Source: Acidobacteriota bacterium (GTDB lineage: Bacteria > Acidobacteriota > Vicinamibacteria > Marinacidobacterales > Marinacidobacteraceae). Taken from it: a stretch of DNA of 64,000 nucleotides. Location of the stretch: the NCBI GenBank assembly GCA_022820545.1, contig JAJEFG010000084.1:1-64000 (forward strand), given 5' to 3'. The notes under the pieces were generated by a model that had not been told where the DNA came from, searched no databases, and was given only the letters and a program-made list of their open reading frames with translations. Within the stretch, counting starts at the first letter, position 1. Every line of letters starts with the position of its first letter. Made by a program: the position numbers and the translations under genes. Positions 41,176-48,963 of the stretch are shown piece after piece.

Positions 41176-41766
41176 TTGTCCTGCCAACCCGAAGCCGAAA
41201 CCCTCCCCGATCGGATCGCTTCCCGTCTCGCCCAGCGTGCTCCGAGACGCCTCGACGGGACGCTGCGCGGGGCCGCGGTGCTCGTCCCGCTGGTCCGGCG
41301 GAACGGCGGTTACCGGATCGTCCTGACCCGCCGCGCTTCGGATCTCCGCCGCCAACCGGGAGACATCGCGTTTCCGGGCGGCATGATCGATCCCGAAGAT
41401 CCATCCGAACTCGCCGCCGCCCTGCGGGAGGGTCGCGAGGAGATCGGGCTCGACCCGGCCGGGGTGCGCGTTCTGGGCCAGCTCGACGACCGCCTCACGG
41501 TGCAGGGGTTCCGGCTGGTCCCCTTCGTGGGGCTCATCCCGCCGGCGGCGGCCCTGCGAGCCGGTCCCGAGGTGGACGAGATCTTCGAGGTGCCGCTGAG
41601 GACCTTGCTGCTCCCCGACCGCGAGACCACCGAGGTTCAGCGGGGCCGGCGGCTCCGGGGCAGTTCGGCGGTCATCTCCCGGGTCGTCTTCCGCTACCGG
41701 TACCGGGACTACGACATCTGGGGGCTTACGGCCCGCCTCATCCGCGATCTGCTGGACGTCCTCTGA
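41176..41766 (+). CDS. Nudix hydrolase, CoA pyrophosphatase (NudL)-like
   Basis: The protein has 196 residues from TTG 41176; TTG 41158 is an alternative six codons earlier. The Nudix box is GGMIDPEDPSELAAALREGREEIGLD, preceded by RRQPGDIAFPGG, the phrase typical of the CoA-pyrophosphatase subgroup. It would hydrolyse CoA or related dinucleotides to phosphopantetheine products. No ATG start fits, and the gene begins inside the short divergent promoter region. Its end overlaps the convergent DNA ligase gene by 29 bp. Confidence 0.82.
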   Translation: MSCQPEAETLPDRIASRLAQRAPRRLDGTLRGAAVLVPLVRRNGGYRIVLTRRASDLRRQPGDIAFPGGMIDPEDPSELAAALREGREEIGLDPAGVRVLGQLDDRLTVQGFRLVPFVGLIPPAAALRAGPEVDEIFEVPLRTLLLPDRETTEVQRGRRLRGSSAVISRVVFRYRYRDYDIWGLTARLIRDLLDVL

Positions 41767-42676
41767 CCGCTGGAATCCCGCACCGTCGTGGGTCCCGGTC
41801 TTCGAATCCCACGAACGCGGGATGGCGCAGGTGTCCGGACGGCGTCAGTTCCAGGTACTCGACGGTGGCTACCAGGAGCGGCTTCACGTACCGGATGTGT
41901 CCGTCGCCGGTCGCCCCGAAGCCGGGCGGGGCGGGGCACTCGAGCCTCCGGAGCTGCTCGGTCAGTTGAGCCCGGGTCTCGCCCGCGAGCCCGCTCCCCA
42001 CGTTCCCCAGCCAGACCGGTCCATCCGGCCCGTAGGCCCCCACGACCAGGGAACGCACCGGTCCGTCCGGGTGCCGGTGCAGGGTTCCGAAGACCACGCA
42101 GCTCAGCCGGGGACGCACCTTGATCTTCAGCCAGTCGTCGCTGCGCTCGCCGATCCGATAGGGGCCCTGGAGCCGCTTCGCGACCATCCCCTCCATGTTT
42201 CGCTCGCGCATCGCGGCAAAAAAGCGCATGCCCTCGCCGACGACCAGGGGGTTGGCGAAGACCCGTCCCCCCGCGTCGGGCAGGAGCGCGCTCAGCGCGC
42301 GCCGCCGTTCGGCCAGCGGCGCCGCGGTCAGCCGGATCCCGTCCCGATGGAGCAGATCGAAGGCGACGAACCACGCGGGGATTTCCGCCGCGCCGCGCCG
42401 GATTGCGGTTTCCGAGCGCATCCGGTTGCGCTCCATGACCAGCGGAAAGCTCGAGCGGTCGCCGTCCATGACGACGATCTCTCCGTCGAGGACCCCGGCC
42501 CCCGGGAGTGCGGACAGCGCCGCGGCGAGTTCCGGGAAGTGCCGGGTCTGGTCGCGGAGACTGCGCGCCTGGAGCCGGACCGTCGGCCCGAAGAACGCGA
42601 TCGAGCGAAGGCCGTCCCACTTGGCGTCGAAGAGATGATCCGGCGAGTCGAACGGACGGCCCGTGCCGGCGAGCAT
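41738..42676 (-). CDS. ATP-dependent DNA ligase (LigD ligase-domain type)
   Basis: The protein has 312 residues: nucleotidyltransferase and OB domains only. The adenylated lysine is Lys19 in KWDG, and further motifs are VLDGEIVVMD (motif III), EGMVAKRLQGPY (motif IV) and DDWLKIKVRPR (motif V). The polymerase and phosphoesterase modules of full LigD are absent. ATG 42676 opens at the family's PMLA phrase. The frame continues upstream to the ku stop without ATG, GTG or TTG, so a few N-terminal residues may be missed. Ku is encoded 84 bp upstream, so the pair can perform simple NHEJ. Confidence 0.88.
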   Translation of the reverse strand: MLAGTGRPFDSPDHLFDAKWDGLRSIAFFGPTVRLQARSLRDQTRHFPELAAALSALPGAGVLDGEIVVMDGDRSSFPLVMERNRMRSETAIRRGAAEIPAWFVAFDLLHRDGIRLTAAPLAERRRALSALLPDAGGRVFANPLVVGEGMRFFAAMRERNMEGMVAKRLQGPYRIGERSDDWLKIKVRPRLSCVVFGTLHRHPDGPVRSLVVGAYGPDGPVWLGNVGSGLAGETRAQLTEQLRRLECPAPPGFGATGDGHIRYVKPLLVATVEYLELTPSGHLRHPAFVGFEDRDPRRCGIPAVRGRPADRG

Positions 42677-42759
42677 GGGCCTTACCCCGTGCGCCAGCCA
42701 GTCCGGAGGAAGGAGCGATCCTCCTCCCGGGGCCGCTGCCGAATCCGGAGGCGAGTCGG

Positions 42760-43584
42760 TCAGCTTGCCCGCCGCTCCTCACCGGATGCCGGGTCCGGAT
42801 CGCCGAGTTCCTCGGCCTCGATCCGGGCGAGGCTCGATTTGAGGGCATCCATGAGGTTGATGACCCGGCGCGGTTCGACGCTCGGGGCGGTGACCAGTTC
42901 CTCTCCGCGGCTCTTGGCCTCCACGATCTCCAGGAAGCGTTTCCGATAGCTGTCTTCGAAATCGCTCAGGTCGAAGGGGCGGGCATAGGAGTCGAGCAGT
43001 TGCCGCGCCATTGCGGTCTCGGCGGCGTTCGGTTCGCGCGCCGCCGGCAGGTCGTCGATGTCGGACACCTTCCGCACCTCGTCCGGATAGTGGAGAAACG
43101 ACATCAGGAACACATCGTCGGAAGGACGGATCGCCACCACCTTTTCCTTGCCGGCGAGGACAACCTGGGCGACGGCCACCCGTTTCGACGCCTGCATCGC
43201 CCTGAGGATGGTGTGGAACGGCCCGGCGGCGACCTCGCCGGCCGGGGCGAGGTAGTAGGAGCCGTGGTAGTAGAGGGGGTTGATCTCCGACTCCTCGACG
43301 AACTGGACGATGTCCAGCGTGCGGAGCGAGGGGAGCTGAAGGGTGGCGAGATCCTCTTCCTGGATCAGGACGTACTGTTCCTTCGCGAGTTCGTAACCGC
43401 GGACGATCTCGTCCCGTTCGAGATCCTGTTCACACGCCGTGCAGCGCCGCTGCAGCCGGACCCGGGCCTTGCACTCCTTGTGCAGCTGGTTCATCGCCAC
43501 CTTCTTCTCGCGGGCCGCCGGATAGGCCCGTACCGGAACGAGTACGAGGGCCAGCTTCAGGTTGCCCTGCCAGGTGGGTCGCAT
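42760..43584 (-). CDS. ku: Non-homologous end-joining protein Ku
   Basis: The protein has 274 residues, as usual for bacterial Ku. It starts MRPTWQGNLKLALVLVPVRAY and has the beta-barrel bridge core (MNQLHKECKARVRLQRRCTAC, EQYVLIQEEDLATLQLPSLRTLDIVQFV, YYLAP) and a short C-terminal region that recruits ligase. It forms a homodimer ring on DNA ends. Internal ATG 43584 fits homology; the longer frame runs antisense into korA. A -10-like TAGACT lies at 43659-43664 on the same strand. Confidence 0.92.
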   Translation of the reverse strand: MRPTWQGNLKLALVLVPVRAYPAAREKKVAMNQLHKECKARVRLQRRCTACEQDLERDEIVRGYELAKEQYVLIQEEDLATLQLPSLRTLDIVQFVEESEINPLYYHGSYYLAPAGEVAAGPFHTILRAMQASKRVAVAQVVLAGKEKVVAIRPSDDVFLMSFLHYPDEVRKVSDIDDLPAAREPNAAETAMARQLLDSYARPFDLSDFEDSYRKRFLEIVEAKSRGEELVTAPSVEPRRVINLMDALKSSLARIEAEELGDPDPASGEERRAS

Positions 43585-43897
43585 TGGCTCTGGTCCGCAC
43601 GGCGGAGCGGCCGGCGCCGGGGCCGGAGCCCGCTGTCTTGACTGCCGTGGGACAGGGAAGTCTAGTGCTCCGCCGCATTCGCGGTCGCCGCGGACACCGG
43701 TAATTCGGAAGATTGAAGTACACTGGCAACTGTCGGGAGTACGTCCGCACGCGGCACCGCGTCGGCGCGCAACTCCCTTTGGCTGCCCGGATTCCGGGCG
43801 CCGTCCCGGGATTTCCCGAAACCAAGTCTGGCCGTCCCTCTGCCCGAACCATGAGGCGGCTCTCGCCCCACAGAATCGCCCGCTGAAGAATGGCCTG
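43585..43897. promoter_or_regulatory. Divergent ku / korA intergenic region
   Basis: No CDS is credible here. The minus strand has TAGACT (43659-43664) for ku. The plus strand has TACACT (43718-43723), which would give korA a leader of about 170 nt. I see inverted GC-rich segments in that leader but no riboswitch that I can name. Confidence 0.35.
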
Positions 43898-45754
43898 ATG
43901 TCCGACAAAACGGCGCTCGCTGAGGAGGTCGCTCCCAGCGAGATCGAGTCCGAGCGCATCGTCAACGACCTGGCGATCCAGGTCGCCACCGTCAACGGCT
44001 CCGGAAGCCAGTCCTCGAACCTGGTCCTCCTCAGGGCGCTCTTCCGCATGGGGATCCCGGTCGGCGGCAAGAACCTCTTTCCTTCGAACATCGCGGGACT
44101 GCCGACCTGGTTCACCATTCGCGCGAACCGGGATGGCTGGGTGGCGCGAAAGCGGAACGTGGACTACCTGGTGGCGCTCAACCCGCAGACCGCCATCCGG
44201 GACGTCGAATCCCTGAGCCCCGGCAGCGCTGTGGTCTATGAGGAAGGCCTGCGGCTGGAACGCCGCCGGGACGACCTGGTGTTCTATCCGGCTCCGTTCC
44301 AGGAGCTGGCTGCCGAGGTGACCCGGGAGGTGCGGCTCCGCAAGTTGCTCGCCAACATGATCTATGTCGGGCTCCTGGGAGAACTCCTCTCGATCGAGGT
44401 CGAGGAGATCTTCGGGGCCATCGAGAGCCAGTTCCGGAGCAAGAAGGCCGCCGTCGAGCTGAACCGCCGGGCGGTGGAGATCGGGATTCGCCACGCGCGC
44501 GAGAACCTGGTCAAGCGGGACCCCTTCACCCTCGAACGCATGGACAAGAACCGCGGCAAGGTCCTCATCGACGGGAACGCCGCCGCGGCGCTCGGCGCCA
44601 TGTTCGGGGGAGCGAGCGTCGCGACGTGGTACCCCATCACCCCGTCCTCGAGCGTCGTCGAGCAGCTCACCGGCTTCCTCAAGCGGTACCGGAAGGGCCC
44701 CGACGGCAAGGCGACCTATGCGGTCGTCCAGGCCGAGGACGAACTCGCCGCGGTCGGTATGGCGCTGGCCGCCGGGTGGGCCGGCGCCCGGGCGATGACC
44801 GCCACTTCCGGACCGGGCATCTCGCTCATGTCCGAGTTCGTGGGGCTCGGCTACTACGCCGAGATCCCGCTGGTGATCTGGAACATCCAGCGGGTCGGTC
44901 CCTCGACCGGCCTGCCGACGCGCACCGCGCAGGGGGACATCCTCTCCACCTACACGCTGTCCCACGGAGACACCAAGCACGTGTGCCTGCTTCCGGCCTC
45001 GACGTGCGAGTGTTTCGAGTTCGGCTGGAAGGCTTTCGATCTGGCGGAGCGTCTCCAGACGCCGGTGTTCGTGTTGTCCGATCTCGACCTCGGCATGAAC
45101 ATCTGGGCTACCGAACCCTTCGAGTACCCCGATCGGCCCATGGACCGGGGCAAGGTGCTCACCCGCGAAGACCTGGAGCGGCTGGGGGGAACCTTCCAGC
45201 GCTACGCCGACGTCGACGGCGATGCGATCCCGTATCGGACGCTCCCGGGGACGGAGCATCCCGGGGCGGCGTACTTCACGCGGGGCAGCGGCCATGACGA
45301 GAGCGCCGAGTACACCGAGAGCGAAGAGGCGTACGTCCGGATCATGACCCGGCTCGACCGCAAGTTCGAGACGGCGCGGGAGATGGTTCCGCCGCCCGTC
45401 GTGGATCAGGCGGAACCGGTGAGCCCGCTGGGGATCATCGGTTTCGGCTCCTCCGACCCCGCGATCGAGGAAGCCCGGACCCGGCTCCGTGAGGAAGCGG
45501 CGATCGAAATGGACTATCTGCGCCCGCGGGCGCTGCCCCTCTGCCCCTCCGTCCTCGACTTCATCACCGCGCGGCAGCGGGTGGTGGTCCTCGACCAGAA
45601 CCGGGACGGACAACTGCTCCAGCTGCTGCGGGCCGAGTACGGGGACCGGATTCCCCCGGGGGTGCTCCGGAGTCTGAGGCACTACAGCGGGCACCCGATG
45701 GACGCCCAGACCATCGTGGACTACGTTACCGAGATGGAGATCGGCGCCGCCTGA
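43898..45754 (+). CDS. korA: 2-oxoacid:ferredoxin oxidoreductase, fused gamma-alpha subunit
   Basis: The protein has 618 residues. The gamma domain (about 18-200) has VNGSGSQSSNLVLLRALFRMGIPVGGKNLFPSNI. The alpha (pyrimidine-binding) domain starts near 228 with GNAAAALGAMFGGASVATWYPITPSSSVVEQL and has ATSGPGISLMSEFVGLGYYAEIPLVI. This fusion is typical of 2-oxoglutarate oxidoreductase KorA in aerobes and facultative bacteria. It works with KorB to convert 2-oxoglutarate plus CoA to succinyl-CoA and reduced ferredoxin. ATG 43898 agrees with homology; the longer frame is unsupported. KorB follows after 14 bp. Confidence 0.92.
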   Translation: MSDKTALAEEVAPSEIESERIVNDLAIQVATVNGSGSQSSNLVLLRALFRMGIPVGGKNLFPSNIAGLPTWFTIRANRDGWVARKRNVDYLVALNPQTAIRDVESLSPGSAVVYEEGLRLERRRDDLVFYPAPFQELAAEVTREVRLRKLLANMIYVGLLGELLSIEVEEIFGAIESQFRSKKAAVELNRRAVEIGIRHARENLVKRDPFTLERMDKNRGKVLIDGNAAAALGAMFGGASVATWYPITPSSSVVEQLTGFLKRYRKGPDGKATYAVVQAEDELAAVGMALAAGWAGARAMTATSGPGISLMSEFVGLGYYAEIPLVIWNIQRVGPSTGLPTRTAQGDILSTYTLSHGDTKHVCLLPASTCECFEFGWKAFDLAERLQTPVFVLSDLDLGMNIWATEPFEYPDRPMDRGKVLTREDLERLGGTFQRYADVDGDAIPYRTLPGTEHPGAAYFTRGSGHDESAEYTESEEAYVRIMTRLDRKFETAREMVPPPVVDQAEPVSPLGIIGFGSSDPAIEEARTRLREEAAIEMDYLRPRALPLCPSVLDFITARQRVVVLDQNRDGQLLQLLRAEYGDRIPPGVLRSLRHYSGHPMDAQTIVDYVTEMEIGAA

Positions 45755-45768
45755 CGGAGACTCACCAA

Positions 45769-46815
45769 ATGCCTGCTCCCGACGCTTCCTCACGACCTCG
45801 CAAGGTCAACCGGTTGGGCCTGACCCCCTCCGACTACAAGGGCAAGCCCTCGACTCTCTGCAAGGGCTGCGGCCACGACGCGATCTCCAGCCAATTGATC
45901 CGCGCGTTCTTCGAGTCCGACGTGCGTCCCCACCAGGTGGCCAAGCTCTCCGGTATCGGCTGCTCCTCCAAGACGCCGGCGTACTTCCTGAACCACAGCC
46001 ACGGCTTCAACGCGGTCCACGGCCGCATGCCGTCGGTCGCCACCGGGGCGGTGCTCGCCAATCGCCGGCTGGTGGCGGTCGGCGTCTCCGGCGACGGCGA
46101 CACCGCCTCCATCGGGATCGGCCAGTTCGTGCATCTCGTGCGGCGCAACCTGCCGCTCATCTACATCGTGGAGAACAACGGCGTCTACGGCCTGACCAAG
46201 GGCCAGTTCTCCGCCACCGCCGACGAGAACGCCGCGCTCCGGTCCGGCGAGGTGAACCGGCTGCCGAACATCGACCTCTGCGGGATGGCGATCGAACTTG
46301 GAGCCACCTACGTGGCGCGGTCCTTCGCCGGAGACCCGAAGCAACTGGTCGCCCTGCTGCGCGGAGCGCTTTCCCACAACGGCACGGCGGTCATCGACAT
46401 CCTCAGCCCCTGCGTCACCTTCAACAACCATGCGGGTTCGACGAAGAGCTATACCTGGGGCAAGGACAACGAGGAGCCGATCCACATCCTCGATTTCGTG
46501 CCCGCGATGGACCAGATCGAGGTCGAGTACGAGGAAGGGACCGATCAGGAGGTCCAGCTCCACGACGGATCGTGGGTTCGTCTCCGGAAGCTGGAACGGG
46601 GCTACGACCCGACCGATCGGCGCGCGGCCCAGGAACTCGTACTCGAAGCCAACGAGAAGAACCTGTTCCTGACCGGTCTCCTCTATCTCGACACCAGCAA
46701 GCGCACCTTCCTCGACAGCCTCGAACTCTGCGACGAACCGCTCGCGCTGCTCTCGGAAGACCAGCTTCGTCCGCCGCCGGCGGTTCTCGACGAGGTCGTC
46801 GCTTCGTATCGGTAG
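45769..46815 (+). CDS. korB: 2-oxoacid:ferredoxin oxidoreductase, beta subunit
   Basis: The protein has 348 residues. STLCKGCGHDAISSQLI and GIGCSSKTPAYF supply cysteines for the single 4Fe-4S cluster seen in small KORs. GVSGDGDTASIGIGQFVHLVRRNLPLIYIVENNGVYGLTKGQ is the TPP-binding motif (GDG...N). The electron acceptor is ferredoxin, which the FprA-type reductase at 17178 could re-oxidise. Full length compared with typical KorB. Confidence 0.93.
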   Translation: MPAPDASSRPRKVNRLGLTPSDYKGKPSTLCKGCGHDAISSQLIRAFFESDVRPHQVAKLSGIGCSSKTPAYFLNHSHGFNAVHGRMPSVATGAVLANRRLVAVGVSGDGDTASIGIGQFVHLVRRNLPLIYIVENNGVYGLTKGQFSATADENAALRSGEVNRLPNIDLCGMAIELGATYVARSFAGDPKQLVALLRGALSHNGTAVIDILSPCVTFNNHAGSTKSYTWGKDNEEPIHILDFVPAMDQIEVEYEEGTDQEVQLHDGSWVRLRKLERGYDPTDRRAAQELVLEANEKNLFLTGLLYLDTSKRTFLDSLELCDEPLALLSEDQLRPPPAVLDEVVASYR

Positions 46816-46851
46816 TCAGGCGGGCTCAGCCAAACCCGCAGGAGGTCCCGC

Positions 46852-48912
46852 ATGACCCCATCCCTCCGGTTCGTTTCCCTTCGCGGTCCCGTGCGCTATT
46901 GGACCGTGGGCGCCGCTCTGGGTCTCGCCGCGATCCTTGCGACGCCGGCTCTTGCCCAGCGCAGCTTCACCATTCAGGACGCGCTCGGGATCGCGTCCGT
47001 CTACGACCCGCAGCTTTCTCCGGACGGCGAGTTCGTCGTCTACGTGGTGTCCCGGATCGATCTCGAGGAGAACAAGTCTGCGAGCCGGATCCATGGGGTT
47101 CCGTTCGCGGGCGGCGACCCGGCCCCGTTGACGAGGGCAGGACGCTCGGCGTCCCATCCGCGCTTCAGTCCGGACGGTTCGCAGCTCGCGTTCCTCGCTT
47201 CCGGGGAAGGGGACAAGACCCAGATCTGGTTGCTTCCCCTGGCGGGCGGCGAGGCGAAGGTCCTGTCGCGTCTGCCGGCGGGGGTGTCTTCCTTCGCGTG
47301 GGCGCCGGACGGGAGCGCGCTCGCGGTGGTCTCGATGGATCCGGATCCCAACGAAGGCGAGGCAGGAGAGGATCCCGAGCCCGTCCCCCTCGTGATCGAC
47401 CGGCGTCAGTTCAAGCGGGACGGCCAGGGATATCTCGACAACCGCCGCCGGCACATCTATCTCGTGGATGCGTCCGACGGCTCGCACGAGCAGAAGACCT
47501 TCGGCCCCTACGACGACGGTTCCCCGGTGTTCTCGCCCGACGGTTCGGAGATCGTCTTCGTGAGCGTTCGGCCGCCGGATGGCGGGGATTCCGACGCCAC
47601 CGACAACTCGGACCTCTTCCTCATTCCGCGCACTGCCGGCGAGACCACCGAGCCGGTGCGGCTCACGAGCAACCTGGGGCCGGATCGCTCACCGGTCTTC
47701 AGCCCGGACGGCGACTGGCTGCTCCACACCGGAAACCGCAAACCGGAGCTGATCTGGTACGCCACCGAGCACCTTTACGCGCTCAACCGGACGACCGATG
47801 AGATCGTCCACGTCGCGTCCGGGCTCGACCGGAACCTCGGGAACCCCCGCTTCGGCGCCGGCGGCGCCGTGTTCGCCCTGCTCGAGGACTCGGGAAACCA
47901 GCATCTCGCCTCCTTTGCGCTTTCCGCGGACGCGGCTCCCGACCGGGTGATCGCTGGCGAGCGGGTCGTGCGGGACATCGAGGTGGTGGGAGACCGGGTC
48001 GTGGGGGTGGCGGCCACCGTGGACCGGCCGCCCGAGGTGATCGCCTGGAGCCGCGGCGGCGAGCCGCGGAGACTGACCAGCGAGAACGACGCGCTGCTCG
48101 CCGCGGTGGGCCTCGGTGCGGTGGAGCGGATCACCTTCCCGAGTTCCGACGGAACCGAGATCCAGGGTTTCGTCACCAAGCCGCCCGGTTTCGAGGAGGG
48201 ACGGCGCTATCCGACCATCCTGTGGATCCACGGCGGGCCGGTGTCCCAGTTCTCCACGTCCTTCCAGTCCACCTGGCAGCTCTACGCGGCGAACGGCTAC
48301 CTGGTCGTCGCGGCGAACCCCCGCGGCTCGTCAGGCCGGGGAGAGGCGTTTTCCCACGCCATCTGGGCCGACTGGGGGAACCTGGACTACGAGGACGTGA
48401 ACGCCGCGGTGGACCACGTCATCGACCGCGGCTGGGCCGATCCCGAGCGCCTCGGGGTTGGCGGATGGAGCTACGGCGGGATCCTCACGAACTACGTGAT
48501 CACGAAGACGACCCGGTTCCACGCCGCGGTGAGCGGCTCCAGCGAAACCGAGTACCGCGCGGCGTACGGGAACGACCACTACCAGCTCGAATGGGAATTG
48601 GAGTTGGGCCTTCCCTGGGAGAACCCCGAGCTCTACAACCGGCTCTCTCCCATCTCGCGGGTGCACCACGTGACGACCCCGACCCTGGTGCTCTGCGGCG
48701 AGAAGGACTGGAACGTCCCCCTGAGCCAGTCCGAGAACCTCTACCAGAGCCTCCGGCGGCTCGGGGTGCCCACCCAGTTGATCATCTATCCGGGCCAGAG
48801 CCACGGGATCCGGCTTCCTTCCTTCCAGAAGGACCGCTACGAGCGGTACGTGGCCTGGTTCGACCGGTTCCTGAAGTCCGACCGCTCGTCCACCGACCAG
48901 AACTCGCGGTAA
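46852..48912 (+). CDS. Exported S9-family peptidase (acylaminoacyl/dipeptidyl peptidase-like)
   Basis: The protein has 686 residues. A signal peptide (VGAALGLAAILATPALAQ) is followed by a beta-propeller with repeated SPDG blades (about 45-400) and a C-terminal alpha/beta hydrolase domain. The catalytic triad is Ser540 in GWSYGG, Asp619 in CGEKDWNVP and His651 in GQSHGIR. HGGPVSQFS carries the oxyanion region. It cleaves short peptides in the periplasm. AGGAGG lies 8 bp before the ATG. Its 3' end faces two TonB-dependent receptors, which hints at peptide uptake and use. Confidence 0.93.
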   Translation: MTPSLRFVSLRGPVRYWTVGAALGLAAILATPALAQRSFTIQDALGIASVYDPQLSPDGEFVVYVVSRIDLEENKSASRIHGVPFAGGDPAPLTRAGRSASHPRFSPDGSQLAFLASGEGDKTQIWLLPLAGGEAKVLSRLPAGVSSFAWAPDGSALAVVSMDPDPNEGEAGEDPEPVPLVIDRRQFKRDGQGYLDNRRRHIYLVDASDGSHEQKTFGPYDDGSPVFSPDGSEIVFVSVRPPDGGDSDATDNSDLFLIPRTAGETTEPVRLTSNLGPDRSPVFSPDGDWLLHTGNRKPELIWYATEHLYALNRTTDEIVHVASGLDRNLGNPRFGAGGAVFALLEDSGNQHLASFALSADAAPDRVIAGERVVRDIEVVGDRVVGVAATVDRPPEVIAWSRGGEPRRLTSENDALLAAVGLGAVERITFPSSDGTEIQGFVTKPPGFEEGRRYPTILWIHGGPVSQFSTSFQSTWQLYAANGYLVVAANPRGSSGRGEAFSHAIWADWGNLDYEDVNAAVDHVIDRGWADPERLGVGGWSYGGILTNYVITKTTRFHAAVSGSSETEYRAAYGNDHYQLEWELELGLPWENPELYNRLSPISRVHHVTTPTLVLCGEKDWNVPLSQSENLYQSLRRLGVPTQLIIYPGQSHGIRLPSFQKDRYERYVAWFDRFLKSDRSSTDQNSR

Positions 48913-48925
48913 CGACCGGACGGCG

Positions 48926-48951
48926 GACACCGGCGCCCGCTCCCGGGTGTC
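48926..48951. terminator. Possible bidirectional hairpin between S9 peptidase and receptor
   Basis: GACACC/GGTGTC arms enclose a GC-rich loop in the short gap between two converging genes. There is no T-run on either strand, so intrinsic termination is uncertain. Confidence 0.3.
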
Positions 48952-48963
48952 GCTACGCGCGGA

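Noticed and set aside
41795-41825. T-loop-like TTCGAATCC suggesting a tRNA
   Set aside because: It is inside the DNA ligase coding sequence and no cloverleaf arms can be formed around it.
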